DNA of 36,141 nt from Chloroflexota bacterium. GTDB lineage: Bacteria; Chloroflexota; Dehalococcoidia; UBA2979. A program made the translations under genes and the position numbers. Of the stretch, positions 7,554 through 14,440 are shown piece after piece; position 1 is the first letter of the stretch; the number at the start of each line of letters is the position of its first letter. The notes beneath the pieces are model-generated. The model was not told the DNA's origin, searched no databases, and was given only the letters and a program-made list of their open reading frames with translations. The DNA is taken from contig VXMU01000049.1 of the NCBI GenBank assembly GCA_009840945.1, forward strand, positions 1-36,141, read 5' to 3'.

Positions 7554-8024
7554 CTAGCGGACGGAGACGACGGTCATGGTGGCGTCGCCGCCGGGCGTGC
7601 TCACGTCCACTTTGTCATTCCGCTTCTTGCCGAGCAACGCCTGTCCCACGGGCGACTCGTGGCTGATGCGGCCCTCGGACGGGTTCGCCTCGGCCGGGCC
7701 GACGAGCTGGAACTCCTGCGTGGTCCCGCTCGGCATCTTCACCTTCACGGTCGAGCCGATCCGCACCTCGCGCGAGCGGTGCGCCGCCTCCTCGTCGATC
7801 ACCTCGGCCCGTTCGAGCATGCGCTCGATCTCGAGGATGCGGCCCTCGAGGAAGGCCTGGCGGTTCTTGGCGTCCTCGTACTGGCCGTCGATCTGCGCGG
7901 TGCCGAGCTCCTGCGCCTCATGGATGGCCGCGGCCACCTCGGCGCGCCCGGACGTGCGCAACTCGCTCAGCTCCTGCTTGAGCTTCTCGATGCCCTCGCG
8001 TGTGAGGAGTACGTGCTCTTCCAT
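7554..8024 (-). CDS. greA: GreA-family transcription factor with altered coiled-coil tip
   Basis: A 156-residue protein, normal GreA length. Residues 1-75 form the antiparallel coiled coil (LTREGIEKLKQELSEL ... FLEGRILEIERMLERA); the rest is the FKBP-like C-terminal domain (IGSTVKVKMPSG, EFQLVGPAEANP, ISHESPVGQALLGKK). Gre factors enter the RNA polymerase secondary channel and rescue backtracked complexes by stimulating RNA cleavage, using two acids at the tip (Asp41 and Glu44 of E. coli GreA). Here the aligned stretch is GTAQIDGQYEDAK, so those positions are Thr42 and Ile45; nearby D46, E50 and D51 might or might not compensate. Another Gre-like gene at 27120 keeps both acids. Two adjacent ATGs (8027, 8024) are possible; 8024 is 7 nt from GGGAG. 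Confidence 0.9.
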   Translation of the reverse strand: MEEHVLLTREGIEKLKQELSELRTSGRAEVAAAIHEAQELGTAQIDGQYEDAKNRQAFLEGRILEIERMLERAEVIDEEAAHRSREVRIGSTVKVKMPSGTTQEFQLVGPAEANPSEGRISHESPVGQALLGKKRNDKVDVSTPGGDATMTVVSVR

Positions 8025-8139
8025 CATCGAGCTCCCGCAACACTTCCCGCGTTTCGCAACATCATCGCCGGCCGCGTCAGCAGCCGGCGGGAGGGGCCGG
8101 GACGAATCGGGGCGATGTTCCCCAGCCGACGCCGACCAC

Positions 8140-8172
8140 GAGTATCTAGAACTTATGTCTATGTTAATACTC
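8140..8172. promoter_or_regulatory. AT-rich island with nested inverted repeats upstream of the greA-like gene
   Basis: GAGTAT and ATACTC bound a 33-bp AT-rich segment within otherwise very GC-rich DNA. Inside it, AACATAGACATAAGTT is an imperfect palindrome. On the minus strand TTAACA is a candidate -35 element. It lies 116 bp upstream of the greA-like gene and downstream of hicB, so it most likely carries the greA promoter; the exact -10 is unclear. Confidence 0.4.
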
Positions 8173-8214
8173 GCCCCGGCGCGATGCAACGGGACGGCGC
8201 GTCGCGCGGGGGCG

Positions 8215-8532
8215 CTACGACAGGCGCGCGTTGAGCAGCCGGTTGAGGCTCACGCCTTCCTCGGCGGCTTGGGTCACCAGTTCGCGGTGCATCTCGGGCG
8301 GGACCCGGAGCAGGATGCGTCCCGAGTACGGACGGGTCGAGAGCGGCTCGGGCACGGCCTCACCGGCCGACTGCATGTCCCGCATGGCCTCTTCCACGAC
8401 CTGCCTGATGCCGGCGAACGCATCCTCCGGTCTCGGCGCCAGCCAGCTCAGGAGCGGGAACTCCAGGCACAGGCCCACGTACTCCGCATCCTCTTCCGAC
8501 CACGTCACGCGGTAGGTGTAGCGATCACTCAT
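8215..8532 (-). CDS. hicB: HicB-type antitoxin, apparently solitary
   Basis: A 105-residue protein. The N-terminal half (YTYRVTWSEEDAEYVGLCLE, then EDAFAGIRQVVEEAMRDM) is the HicB partial-RNase-H-like domain that blocks the toxin. The C-terminal part (SGRILLRVPPEMHRELVTQA, AEEGVSLNRLLNARLS) is a ribbon-helix-helix DNA-binding domain, normally used for autorepression. The ATG at 8532 has GGAGGAG upstream. No HicA-like double-stranded RNA-binding toxin frame can be found directly upstream or downstream, so this is either an orphan antitoxin or an Arc/HicB-type regulator. Upstream DNA holds three tandem TATC(A/G)C hexamers and a 16-bp palindrome, plausible binding sites for the RHH domain. Confidence 0.85.
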   Translation of the reverse strand: MSDRYTYRVTWSEEDAEYVGLCLEFPLLSWLAPRPEDAFAGIRQVVEEAMRDMQSAGEAVPEPLSTRPYSGRILLRVPPEMHRELVTQAAEEGVSLNRLLNARLS

Positions 8533-8563
8533 CGCCGCTCTCCTCCCACCGGCGCAGCCACAA

Positions 8564-8581
8564 TATCACTATCGCTATCAC
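8564..8581. repeat. Three tandem TATC(A/G)C hexamers upstream of hicB
   Basis: TATCAC, TATCGC, TATCAC follow each other without gaps, 32 bp upstream of the hicB start codon, in a locally AT-rich stretch. Ribbon-helix-helix repressors often bind short tandem sites of this size, so autoregulation by HicB is likely but unproven. Confidence 0.5.
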
Positions 8582-8595
8582 AATCTCACTCTCTA

Positions 8596-8611
8596 GCTCA
8601 CGAGCGTGAGC
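8596..8611. promoter_or_regulatory. 16-bp perfect palindrome between hicB and the protease gene
   Basis: GCTCACG-AG-CGTGAGC, two perfect 7-bp arms with a 2-bp centre, in the divergent intergenic region 64 bp from the hicB start and about 58 bp before the protease -10 box. Operator-like; the binding protein is unknown. Confidence 0.45.
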
Positions 8612-8668
8612 CCCGACAGGCGGATGTTCACACCTGCCCCCCTTTGCCTGCGAGGGCGTGTTAGCGGA

Positions 8669-8677
8669 TGATAGAAT
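8669..8677 (+). promoter_or_regulatory. Extended -10 promoter of the HtrA-like protease gene
   Basis: TGATAGAAT matches the extended -10 consensus TGnTATAAT (TAGAAT 5/6). No clear -35 is present, as is allowed for extended -10 promoters. Transcription would begin near 8684, leaving a leader of about 70 nt. Confidence 0.5.
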
Positions 8678-8755
8678 CTCGTTCGGCGGGGTACCGGGAC
8701 GCAGGGGCCCGGACCGGGGGCGCGTCGCACCATCGTTTCGCCGAATCCCTCTCCA

Positions 8756-9895
8756 TTGCAGGGCCGGACTTCCGGCGCGGTGCTCGTCGCGCTGGTCATC
8801 GCCGTGGCCGCGGGCGCGGTCGGAGGCGTCGCCGGCGGCGTGACCGTCCTGCTCCTCGACGACGACCCCGCCACCGCCCCGCCCGACGCGACCGCCCTGC
8901 CCGTCTGCACGGCGACCGAAGAGCCCCCCACGCCCGCTCCGGCCGGCGACCTCGACGCCGCCATCCACCGCGCGCTCGAGGCGGTCGTGACCGTGGTAGC
9001 CGACTCACCGGCCAGCCGCGACGAGAGCGGCCGCATGTCGCAGCAGCGCAGCCTCGGCTCCGGCGTGGTCATCGACGCGGCGGGGTACGTCATGACGAAC
9101 TACCACGTCGTGAGCGGCGCCGCCGAGCTGAGCGTGGTGCTCAGCACCGGCGAGCAGCGCCCCGCCCGCCTCGTCGCGCACGACGCCCCGTACACGGACT
9201 TCGCCGTCCTCGCGATCCCGAGCGAGGGACTACGCCGCCTCCGCCTGGGCGACTCCGACGAGCTGCGGCTCGGTCAGCCCGTGATCGCCGTCGCGGGCGC
9301 GGGCTTCACCTCCGGCAACTCCGTCAAGGTCGGCGTCGTCTCCGGCCTTGACCAGTCGTGGGTGCGCAACGGCGTGGTGCTGGAGGACCTCGTGCAGACC
9401 GACGCCGCCGTGAACATCGGCGACTCCGGCGGCGCGCTGATCAACGCCGAGGGCGAGCTCGTCGGGCTGCTCACGACCGTGGTCCGCGAGACGCCGACTG
9501 GACTCGCCGTCGAGGGCGTCTCCTTCTCGCAGTCGTCGAACAGCCTGCGGCCGATCCTCGAGAACATCATCGCGCTGGGCGTGCATCCCCGGCCCCGGCT
9601 CGGCATCGAGCACCCGTTCGCGCAGCACCTGGAGATGACGCCGGAGCTGGCCGACGCCGAGGGCATTCCCCGCCAGGCCGGTGCGCTCGTGACCTCGGTC
9701 GCCCGCGACAGCTCCGCCGCCGCCGCGGGCGTGCAGCCGGGCGACCTCATCGTCGCAGTCAACGGCCTGCCCGTGGACCTCTCGACGCCGCTCGTGAACC
9801 GCCTGAAGGCCCTCGAGCTGGGCCAGGTCGCCGAGCTCACCGTGCTCCGGGGCGGCCAGCAACTCGTCATCCCCGTCACCCCCAGGCTGGAGTAA
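8756..9895 (+). CDS. HtrA/DegP-like membrane-anchored serine protease with PDZ domain
   Basis: About 379 residues from TTG 8756. Residues 7-35 are one membrane-spanning or signal-anchor helix, followed by a Pro/Ala/Thr linker. The trypsin-like domain has a full catalytic triad: H117 (TNYHVV), D148 (YTDFAVL) and S224 (GDSGGALIN). A PDZ domain follows (GALVTSVARDSSAAAAGVQPGDLIVAVNGLPVD). HtrA-type proteases degrade or refold damaged envelope proteins. The start is uncertain: neither TTG 8756 nor an in-frame GTG near 8780 has a good SD, but both keep the anchor helix. It is the first gene of a plus-strand run; the next starts 4 nt after its stop. Confidence 0.9.
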   Translation: MQGRTSGAVLVALVIAVAAGAVGGVAGGVTVLLLDDDPATAPPDATALPVCTATEEPPTPAPAGDLDAAIHRALEAVVTVVADSPASRDESGRMSQQRSLGSGVVIDAAGYVMTNYHVVSGAAELSVVLSTGEQRPARLVAHDAPYTDFAVLAIPSEGLRRLRLGDSDELRLGQPVIAVAGAGFTSGNSVKVGVVSGLDQSWVRNGVVLEDLVQTDAAVNIGDSGGALINAEGELVGLLTTVVRETPTGLAVEGVSFSQSSNSLRPILENIIALGVHPRPRLGIEHPFAQHLEMTPELADAEGIPRQAGALVTSVARDSSAAAAGVQPGDLIVAVNGLPVDLSTPLVNRLKALELGQVAELTVLRGGQQLVIPVTPRLE

Positions 9896-9898
9896 GCC

Positions 9899-11716
9899 AT
9901 GTCGGACCAGGACCCCCTGAACCCGCGCCAGGATCCGGAGCCCTTCGACGACGATGTCGATGAGTTCGGCTACGACCTCTACGACAGCTACGAGGAGGAG
10001 TCCGAACGCGGCCTGCTCCGCATCGTGGGCGTGCTCGTCGTGCTCGGGATCATCATCGCCGCGCTCCTCCTGCCCCCGATCTCGCTGCTGGACCGCGGCG
10101 GCGAGGAGCCGGCGCCGGGGATCAGCACCCAGGCGCGGGACGACCTGCCCCCGCTGCCGGGCAGCCTCGCCGCACGCAGCGCGCTCTACGACATCACCAC
10201 CGGTGACGACTTCACCGGCCCCGCCGCGCTCAACGAGCCGGCCGACGCCGGCGAGCACCTGGCCTTCTACACCTACGAGAACGGCCGCTGGGAACGCCTC
10301 GCCTCGATCTCGCTGACCGACGGCGGCAACGCAGCGCAGGGCCAGGTGGACCGCGTGCCGGCCAACATCGCCGTGCTCGCGCGCACCGAGTTCGCGAGGC
10401 CGCTCGCGCTCATCGTCGAGCCGGGCGAGACGCCCGACCCCGCCGCGCTCCCCGCGACGCGCATCGTCAGCGTGCGCGCGGCCACGCCTGCGATGGGCAA
10501 CGCCCTCGGCGGGCTGGACATGCCGTCCGGCGCGCTGAGGACAGCGCGAGCCGGCGCGAGTCGGGCCGAGGTCTACCTCGGCGTCTACCTCGCCGAGCCC
10601 GCCCACGCGGCCACCGTGGACGCGATCTTCACCGTCCCGGACGTCGTGGAGCGGCACATCGACGCGCTCATCGAGGCGGCCGAGGAGGCCGAGGCCGACG
10701 GGCTGCACGTCGAGTACCTCGCCCTCGACAGCGCCCGCCGCCAGGCGTTCAGCGACTTCGCCACAGTGCTCGCGAAGCGGGCCGCCGAACGCGGCCTCGG
10801 GCTCGTGGTGTCCGTGCCGACGCCGTCCGGGACGGACTTCGGCGCCTACGACTGGGAGGAGCTCACCGCTGCCGCCGAGGTGTGGCTGACGCCGCCCACC
10901 GACCGGTCGTCCTTCTACGAGCAGGTGGAGGCGGCGCTCACGGCGCAGCGGGCCGCCGGCACCGACCTCTCGCGCGTCTCGATCGTGCTCGACCGCCGCA
11001 CACGGGAGCGTTCGCCCGAGGGCATCCGCTCGCTCACGCTGCACGAGGCCCTCGCGCTGGCGAGCGCCGTGGAGAGCCGCGCGAGCGAGGCCATCGAGCC
11101 GGGCGAGGTGGTCTCCGTCGCAGCCGTGAACCTCGACCGCGACGCCGGCAACAGCGGGCTGTACTGGGACAACCGGGCGCGCTCCGTGACGTTCGCCTAC
11201 GAGGCGCGCGGGGGCCCGCGCACCGTGTGGATCGAGAACCGCTACTCGGCCGCCTTCCGCCTCGACCTCGCCGGCCAGTACGGCGTGGGTGGCGTGGTGG
11301 TCAGCGCCGCGCACGACGACCCGGAGCTTCCCGACCTGTGGGCCGCCGTCCTTGCCTACGTCGAGGAGGACTCGGTGGACCTGCTGCTCCCGTACGGGCC
11401 GTATCTGCGGCCGCAGTGGGCGGCAACGGGCGGGCAGATCGAGGGCAGCGGCGGCCTCGTGGTCTGGCGCGCGCCCCAGCGGGCCGGGACGTTCGACGTG
11501 ACGCTGATCGTCTCGGACGGCGTCGTGTTCGTCGGCCAGCAGATCGCGCAGCAGGTGGCGGAGCCCGAGCCCACCGCCGCGGCCCCGGCAAGCCCGACGC
11601 CCACCCCCACGCCGGAGCCGACGCCCGAGCCGACGCAGGAAGCAACGCCCGAGGCGACCCCCGAGCCCACGCCGACGCCTTCCGGTCCGCCGGGCCCGGC
11701 CGGGAACGACGAGTAG
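9899..11716 (+). CDS. Membrane-anchored GH18-like protein, probably catalytically inactive
   Basis: 605 residues. An acidic N-terminus (DDDVDEFGYDLYDSYEEE) is followed by a membrane helix at about 41-61. The large extracellular part resembles the (beta/alpha)8 domain of GH18-type spore-germination/SleL proteins: residues 264-277 (ADGLHVEYLALD) sit where active enzymes have DGxxxDxE, then LAKRAAERGLGLVVSVPTPS, AEVWLTPP, and the late block YGVGGVVVSAAHDDPELPDLW. The Asp/Glu catalytic signature is replaced, so hydrolysis is unlikely; peptidoglycan or glycan binding is possible. An Ig-like segment (about 505-560) and a tail of repeated TP/EP dipeptides follow. ATG at 9899 with GGAG overlapping the protease stop. 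The GH18 link is inferred from the order of motifs. Confidence 0.75.
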   Translation: MSDQDPLNPRQDPEPFDDDVDEFGYDLYDSYEEESERGLLRIVGVLVVLGIIIAALLLPPISLLDRGGEEPAPGISTQARDDLPPLPGSLAARSALYDITTGDDFTGPAALNEPADAGEHLAFYTYENGRWERLASISLTDGGNAAQGQVDRVPANIAVLARTEFARPLALIVEPGETPDPAALPATRIVSVRAATPAMGNALGGLDMPSGALRTARAGASRAEVYLGVYLAEPAHAATVDAIFTVPDVVERHIDALIEAAEEAEADGLHVEYLALDSARRQAFSDFATVLAKRAAERGLGLVVSVPTPSGTDFGAYDWEELTAAAEVWLTPPTDRSSFYEQVEAALTAQRAAGTDLSRVSIVLDRRTRERSPEGIRSLTLHEALALASAVESRASEAIEPGEVVSVAAVNLDRDAGNSGLYWDNRARSVTFAYEARGGPRTVWIENRYSAAFRLDLAGQYGVGGVVVSAAHDDPELPDLWAAVLAYVEEDSVDLLLPYGPYLRPQWAATGGQIEGSGGLVVWRAPQRAGTFDVTLIVSDGVVFVGQQIAQQVAEPEPTAAAPASPTPTPTPEPTPEPTQEATPEATPEPTPTPSGPPGPAGNDE

Positions 11717-11724
11717 GAGCGCCC

Positions 11725-12303
11725 ATGCCCCTCCGCGTGATCGGCGGCTCGGCGCGTGGCTTCGTGCTCCGCACGCCCTCGGGCGACGAGACGCGGCCCA
11801 CGTCCGCGCGCCTCCGCGAGTCGCTGTTCGGCATGCTCGAGGCGGCCGGGACGCCCCTCGACAGCGTCGTGGACCTCTATGCGGGCAGCGGCGCGCTGGG
11901 CATCGAGGCGCTCTCGCGCGGCGCGGGGCACTGCCTCTTCGTCGAGTCCAGCCGCCAGGCGTGCCGCGTGATCCGCCAGAACCTGGAGCGCACGCGCTTC
12001 GCCGCGCACGCTCGGGTCACCACCGCGCGCGTCGGCCGCTGGCGCGCGCCGGACGGCGCCGCGTTCAGCCTCGTGCTGGCCGATCCGCCGTACGACGACG
12101 CGGCCGCGTGGAGTGCGATCGACCGCTCGATCGCCAGCGCCCTCGGCGACGAGGCGGTGATCGCCGTCGAGCACGCGGCGCGCACGGACGCGCCGCCGTC
12201 GCTCGCCGGCTGCGAGCGCTGGCGCGAGCGTCGCCAGGGCGACGGCGCCATCGCGGTCTACCGCCGCATCCCCATTGACCACGCGCACAGCGAGGAGAGC
12301 TGA
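11725..12303 (+). CDS. rsmD: 16S rRNA (guanine966-N2)-methyltransferase
   Basis: 192 residues, the usual RsmD size. RsmD methylates G966 of 16S rRNA with SAM. The N-terminus MPLRVIGGSARGFVLRTPSG and the following TRPTSARLRESLFGML are the classic RsmD opening; VVDLYAGSGALGIEALSRGA is the SAM-binding motif I; VLADPPYDD is the catalytic (D/N)PPY motif of N2-guanine methyltransferases. ATG 11725 with GGAG 5 nt upstream. It lies 8 nt after the GH18-like gene and directly before coaD, a rsmD-coaD pairing seen in many bacteria. Confidence 0.96.
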   Translation: MPLRVIGGSARGFVLRTPSGDETRPTSARLRESLFGMLEAAGTPLDSVVDLYAGSGALGIEALSRGAGHCLFVESSRQACRVIRQNLERTRFAAHARVTTARVGRWRAPDGAAFSLVLADPPYDDAAAWSAIDRSIASALGDEAVIAVEHAARTDAPPSLAGCERWRERRQGDGAIAVYRRIPIDHAHSEES

Positions 12304-12304
12304 C

Positions 12305-12781
12305 GTGACCACTGCCATGTACCCCGGCCGGTTCGACCCCGTGACGTTCGGCCACATCGACATCGCGCGCCGCGCCTCGCAGCTCTACGAGACCGTGATC
12401 GTCGCTGTCGCGGAGAGCCGCTCGGCGCTCTTCAGCACCGAGGAGCGCGTGCAGCTCTTCGCCGAGGCCGTCGCCGACATCCCGAACGTGCGCGTCATCG
12501 CGAACCGCGGGCTCACCGTCGAGAGCGCGCGCGACGAGGGCGCCGTGGTGCTGGTGAAGGGGCTGCGCGACATCAACGACTTCACCGGCGAGATCGACCA
12601 GGCGTTCATGAACCGCAAGATGGCGCCCGACGTCGACACGACGTTCCTCATGACGTCGCTCGAACACCTCTTCATCAGCGCATCGCGCGTCCGCGAGCTC
12701 GCCGGCTTCGGACGCGACGTGAGCGACATGACGCCGCCGCACGTGGTGGCGGCGTTGCAGGCGAAGTTCCAGGACCGCTAG
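12305..12781 (+). CDS. coaD: Phosphopantetheine adenylyltransferase
   Basis: 158 residues, normal CoaD length. It transfers AMP from ATP to 4'-phosphopantetheine, the penultimate step of coenzyme A synthesis. The nucleotidyltransferase motif is AMYPGRFDPVTFGHIDI (TFGH), followed by VLVKGLRDINDFTGEI for substrate binding and LFISASRVRELAGFG near the C-terminus, the ISSS-type motif of the family. The GTG at 12305 gives VTTAMYPG, with GAGGAGAG 5-6 nt upstream and the rsmD stop one base before, so translation is coupled. Confidence 0.96.
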   Translation: MTTAMYPGRFDPVTFGHIDIARRASQLYETVIVAVAESRSALFSTEERVQLFAEAVADIPNVRVIANRGLTVESARDEGAVVLVKGLRDINDFTGEIDQAFMNRKMAPDVDTTFLMTSLEHLFISASRVRELAGFGRDVSDMTPPHVVAALQAKFQDR

Positions 12782-12792
12782 AGGAGGCTCCG

Positions 12793-13689
12793 ATGGATCT
12801 GCTCTACCTCATCGACCGTCTCGAGGAGCAGGTGGCGGGCGCGCAGCGCATGCCCCTCGGCAACCGTGCGGTCGTGGACCGCCGCGAGCTGCTCGACACC
12901 ATCGACCAGCTCCGGGTCGCCGTCCCCGCCGAGGTGCGGGATGCGCGCGAGATCGTGGCCGAGATGGACGCCATCCGCCGCAACACCGAGGAGGAGGCGC
13001 GGCTGATGCTCGCGCGGGCCGAGGAGCAGGCAGCCTCGCTGGTCGACGACCACAAGGTCACGCGCGCCGCGCGCGAGCGGGCGGCGGAGATCCTCGCCGC
13101 AGGCGAGACGCGCGCCGAGGAGCGCTCCGAGGGCGCCAACGCCGAGATGGCGGGCCGCATCGAGGAGTCGCGCGTCGTCGCACAGCAGCAGATGGCTGCC
13201 GCGGACGAGTACGCGCGGCGCCTGCTCACGAAGCTGGACTCGCAGCTGCGATCGTTCCAGCGCTCCGTGCAGTCCGGCCTGGACCAGCTCACGGAGCCCG
13301 CAGCCGAGGGCGCCCCGCAGCCGGCCGTCACCTCGGAGCAGATGGACGCCTACCTCGCCGACGCGGGCGCCGCGCCGCGCTCGCTCGACGAGGCGGAGCG
13401 CCGGGCTGGCGTCGAGCCGAGCCCGGCACCGGCCGGCCCGATCCACTTCGCGGGCCGGGCAACCCCCGAATCAGTCGAGGAGAGCGCTCCGCAGGTCGCC
13501 CCAGCCGAGGATGGGGACATCATCGACGACTTCTCGATGCCATCCCTCGACGACGCCCGGGCGCCCCTCGACGTGATCGAACCCGCCGCGGAGGAGCCGC
13601 CCGACGAGAAGCCGGAGCCGGTCGAAGAGCCCGAGCGCGAGCCCGCGCTCGGGACGATCGCGAGGTCGCCCTCGAACGGCTCGTCGTAG
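12793..13689 (+). CDS. Coiled-coil protein following coaD
   Basis: 298 residues. MDLLYLIDRLEEQVAGAQRM and VVDRRELLDTIDQLRVAVPAE form a start like that of DivIVA/SepF-region or ATP-synthase-b-like proteins. A long Ala/Glu/Arg coiled coil covers about 45-165 (RRNTEEEARLMLARAEEQAA). After residue 170 the chain is Pro/Glu/Ala-rich and probably disordered, with one conserved-looking patch EDGDIIDDFSMPSLDD. GAGGAGG lies 4 nt upstream of the ATG, and the gene starts 11 nt after coaD. I know this type of gene only as a frequent coaD neighbour in Chloroflexota-like genomes; the role is unknown, perhaps scaffolding in division or envelope growth. Confidence 0.75.
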   Translation: MDLLYLIDRLEEQVAGAQRMPLGNRAVVDRRELLDTIDQLRVAVPAEVRDAREIVAEMDAIRRNTEEEARLMLARAEEQAASLVDDHKVTRAARERAAEILAAGETRAEERSEGANAEMAGRIEESRVVAQQQMAAADEYARRLLTKLDSQLRSFQRSVQSGLDQLTEPAAEGAPQPAVTSEQMDAYLADAGAAPRSLDEAERRAGVEPSPAPAGPIHFAGRATPESVEESAPQVAPAEDGDIIDDFSMPSLDDARAPLDVIEPAAEEPPDEKPEPVEEPEREPALGTIARSPSNGSS

Positions 13690-13699
13690 GCGAGGGGGC

Positions 13700-14428
13700 T
13701 TACTGCCCCCAGACCCGTTCAAGGAAGTCCAGCAGCCAGCCGCGCACGGTTTCGCGGCCGGGCTGCTCCAGCAGCTCGGTGCCGTGCCCGCGCCCGGCCA
13801 TCAGCAGCACGTCGCGCTCGCCGAGGCCCGCGCGCCCGGCGAGGTCACGTAGCGACTCCGCGCCGGAAAGGTCATCGTCGGCCGCGACCAGCGTGACAGG
13901 CGCCTCGACGCCGGCGATCACGCTCGCCGCGTCGAGCTCGGACATGGCCGCGGGGGCCGAGAGCGCCACCACCCCGTCTACCGCCTCGTCAGCGGCCACG
14001 ACGATCGCGGCGGTCCCGCCCATCGACGCGCCGACGAGGACCACCCGCTCGAACCCGCGATCGCGCGCAAACGCGAGCGCAGCGCGCGCGTCGACGTCGG
14101 CGACGCCGGGGTCCTTCTCGCCGTCGGAGGCGCCGTAGCCGCGGAAGTCGAAGGTGAGTACGTCGATCTCGCGGCTCTGTAGCTCCTCGGCGAATCCGAA
14201 CCACGAGGTCTGGTCGGCCGGGTACATGTGCAGCAGCACTACCAGCCGCTCACCGCTCGCCGGGAAGTGCCGCGCGTCGAGCCGGAGCCCGTCGGACGTC
14301 TCGAGGGTCTCGACGCGCGCGGCCTCGTGGAGGACCGGGGCGGGCGGTGGGTCATCGTCGTCGCCGGAGCACGCGGCCAGCAGCAAGGCGAGGCCCGCGA
14401 GGGCGATCAGCACCGGCGACGGTCGCAT
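13700..14428 (-). CDS. Alpha/beta-hydrolase lipoprotein
   Basis: 242 residues. The signal peptide ends in LLLAAC, a lipobox with C20 as the lipidated residue, followed by an acidic SGDDDD. The mature part is an alpha/beta hydrolase: oxyanion region LLHMYPADQTSW, nucleophile S135 in GASMGG, a catalytic Asp in the AADDDLSG loop (about 184-186) and H215 in GRGHG. It resembles dienelactone-hydrolase-like or acyl esterases; the substrate is unknown. The gene begins 12 nt after leuS ends, on the same strand, without a clear SD, so it is probably expressed with leuS. It ends 10 nt from the coiled-coil gene, with which it is convergent. Confidence 0.88.
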   Translation of the reverse strand: MRPSPVLIALAGLALLLAACSGDDDDPPPAPVLHEAARVETLETSDGLRLDARHFPASGERLVVLLHMYPADQTSWFGFAEELQSREIDVLTFDFRGYGASDGEKDPGVADVDARAALAFARDRGFERVVLVGASMGGTAAIVVAADEAVDGVVALSAPAAMSELDAASVIAGVEAPVTLVAADDDLSGAESLRDLAGRAGLGERDVLLMAGRGHGTELLEQPGRETVRGWLLDFLERVWGQ

Positions 14429-14440
14429 GAGGAGCGGGGG

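Noticed and set aside
5714-7666. A 650-codon plus-strand frame opposite the SRPBCC and lysS genes
   Set aside because: Same reason: antisense to genes with full catalytic motifs.
8533-8755. A HicA toxin gene upstream of hicB
   Set aside because: The only open frame running into hicB ends in a short hydrophobic stretch and lacks the HicA fold signature and catalytic His; upstream it is antisense to the protease gene.
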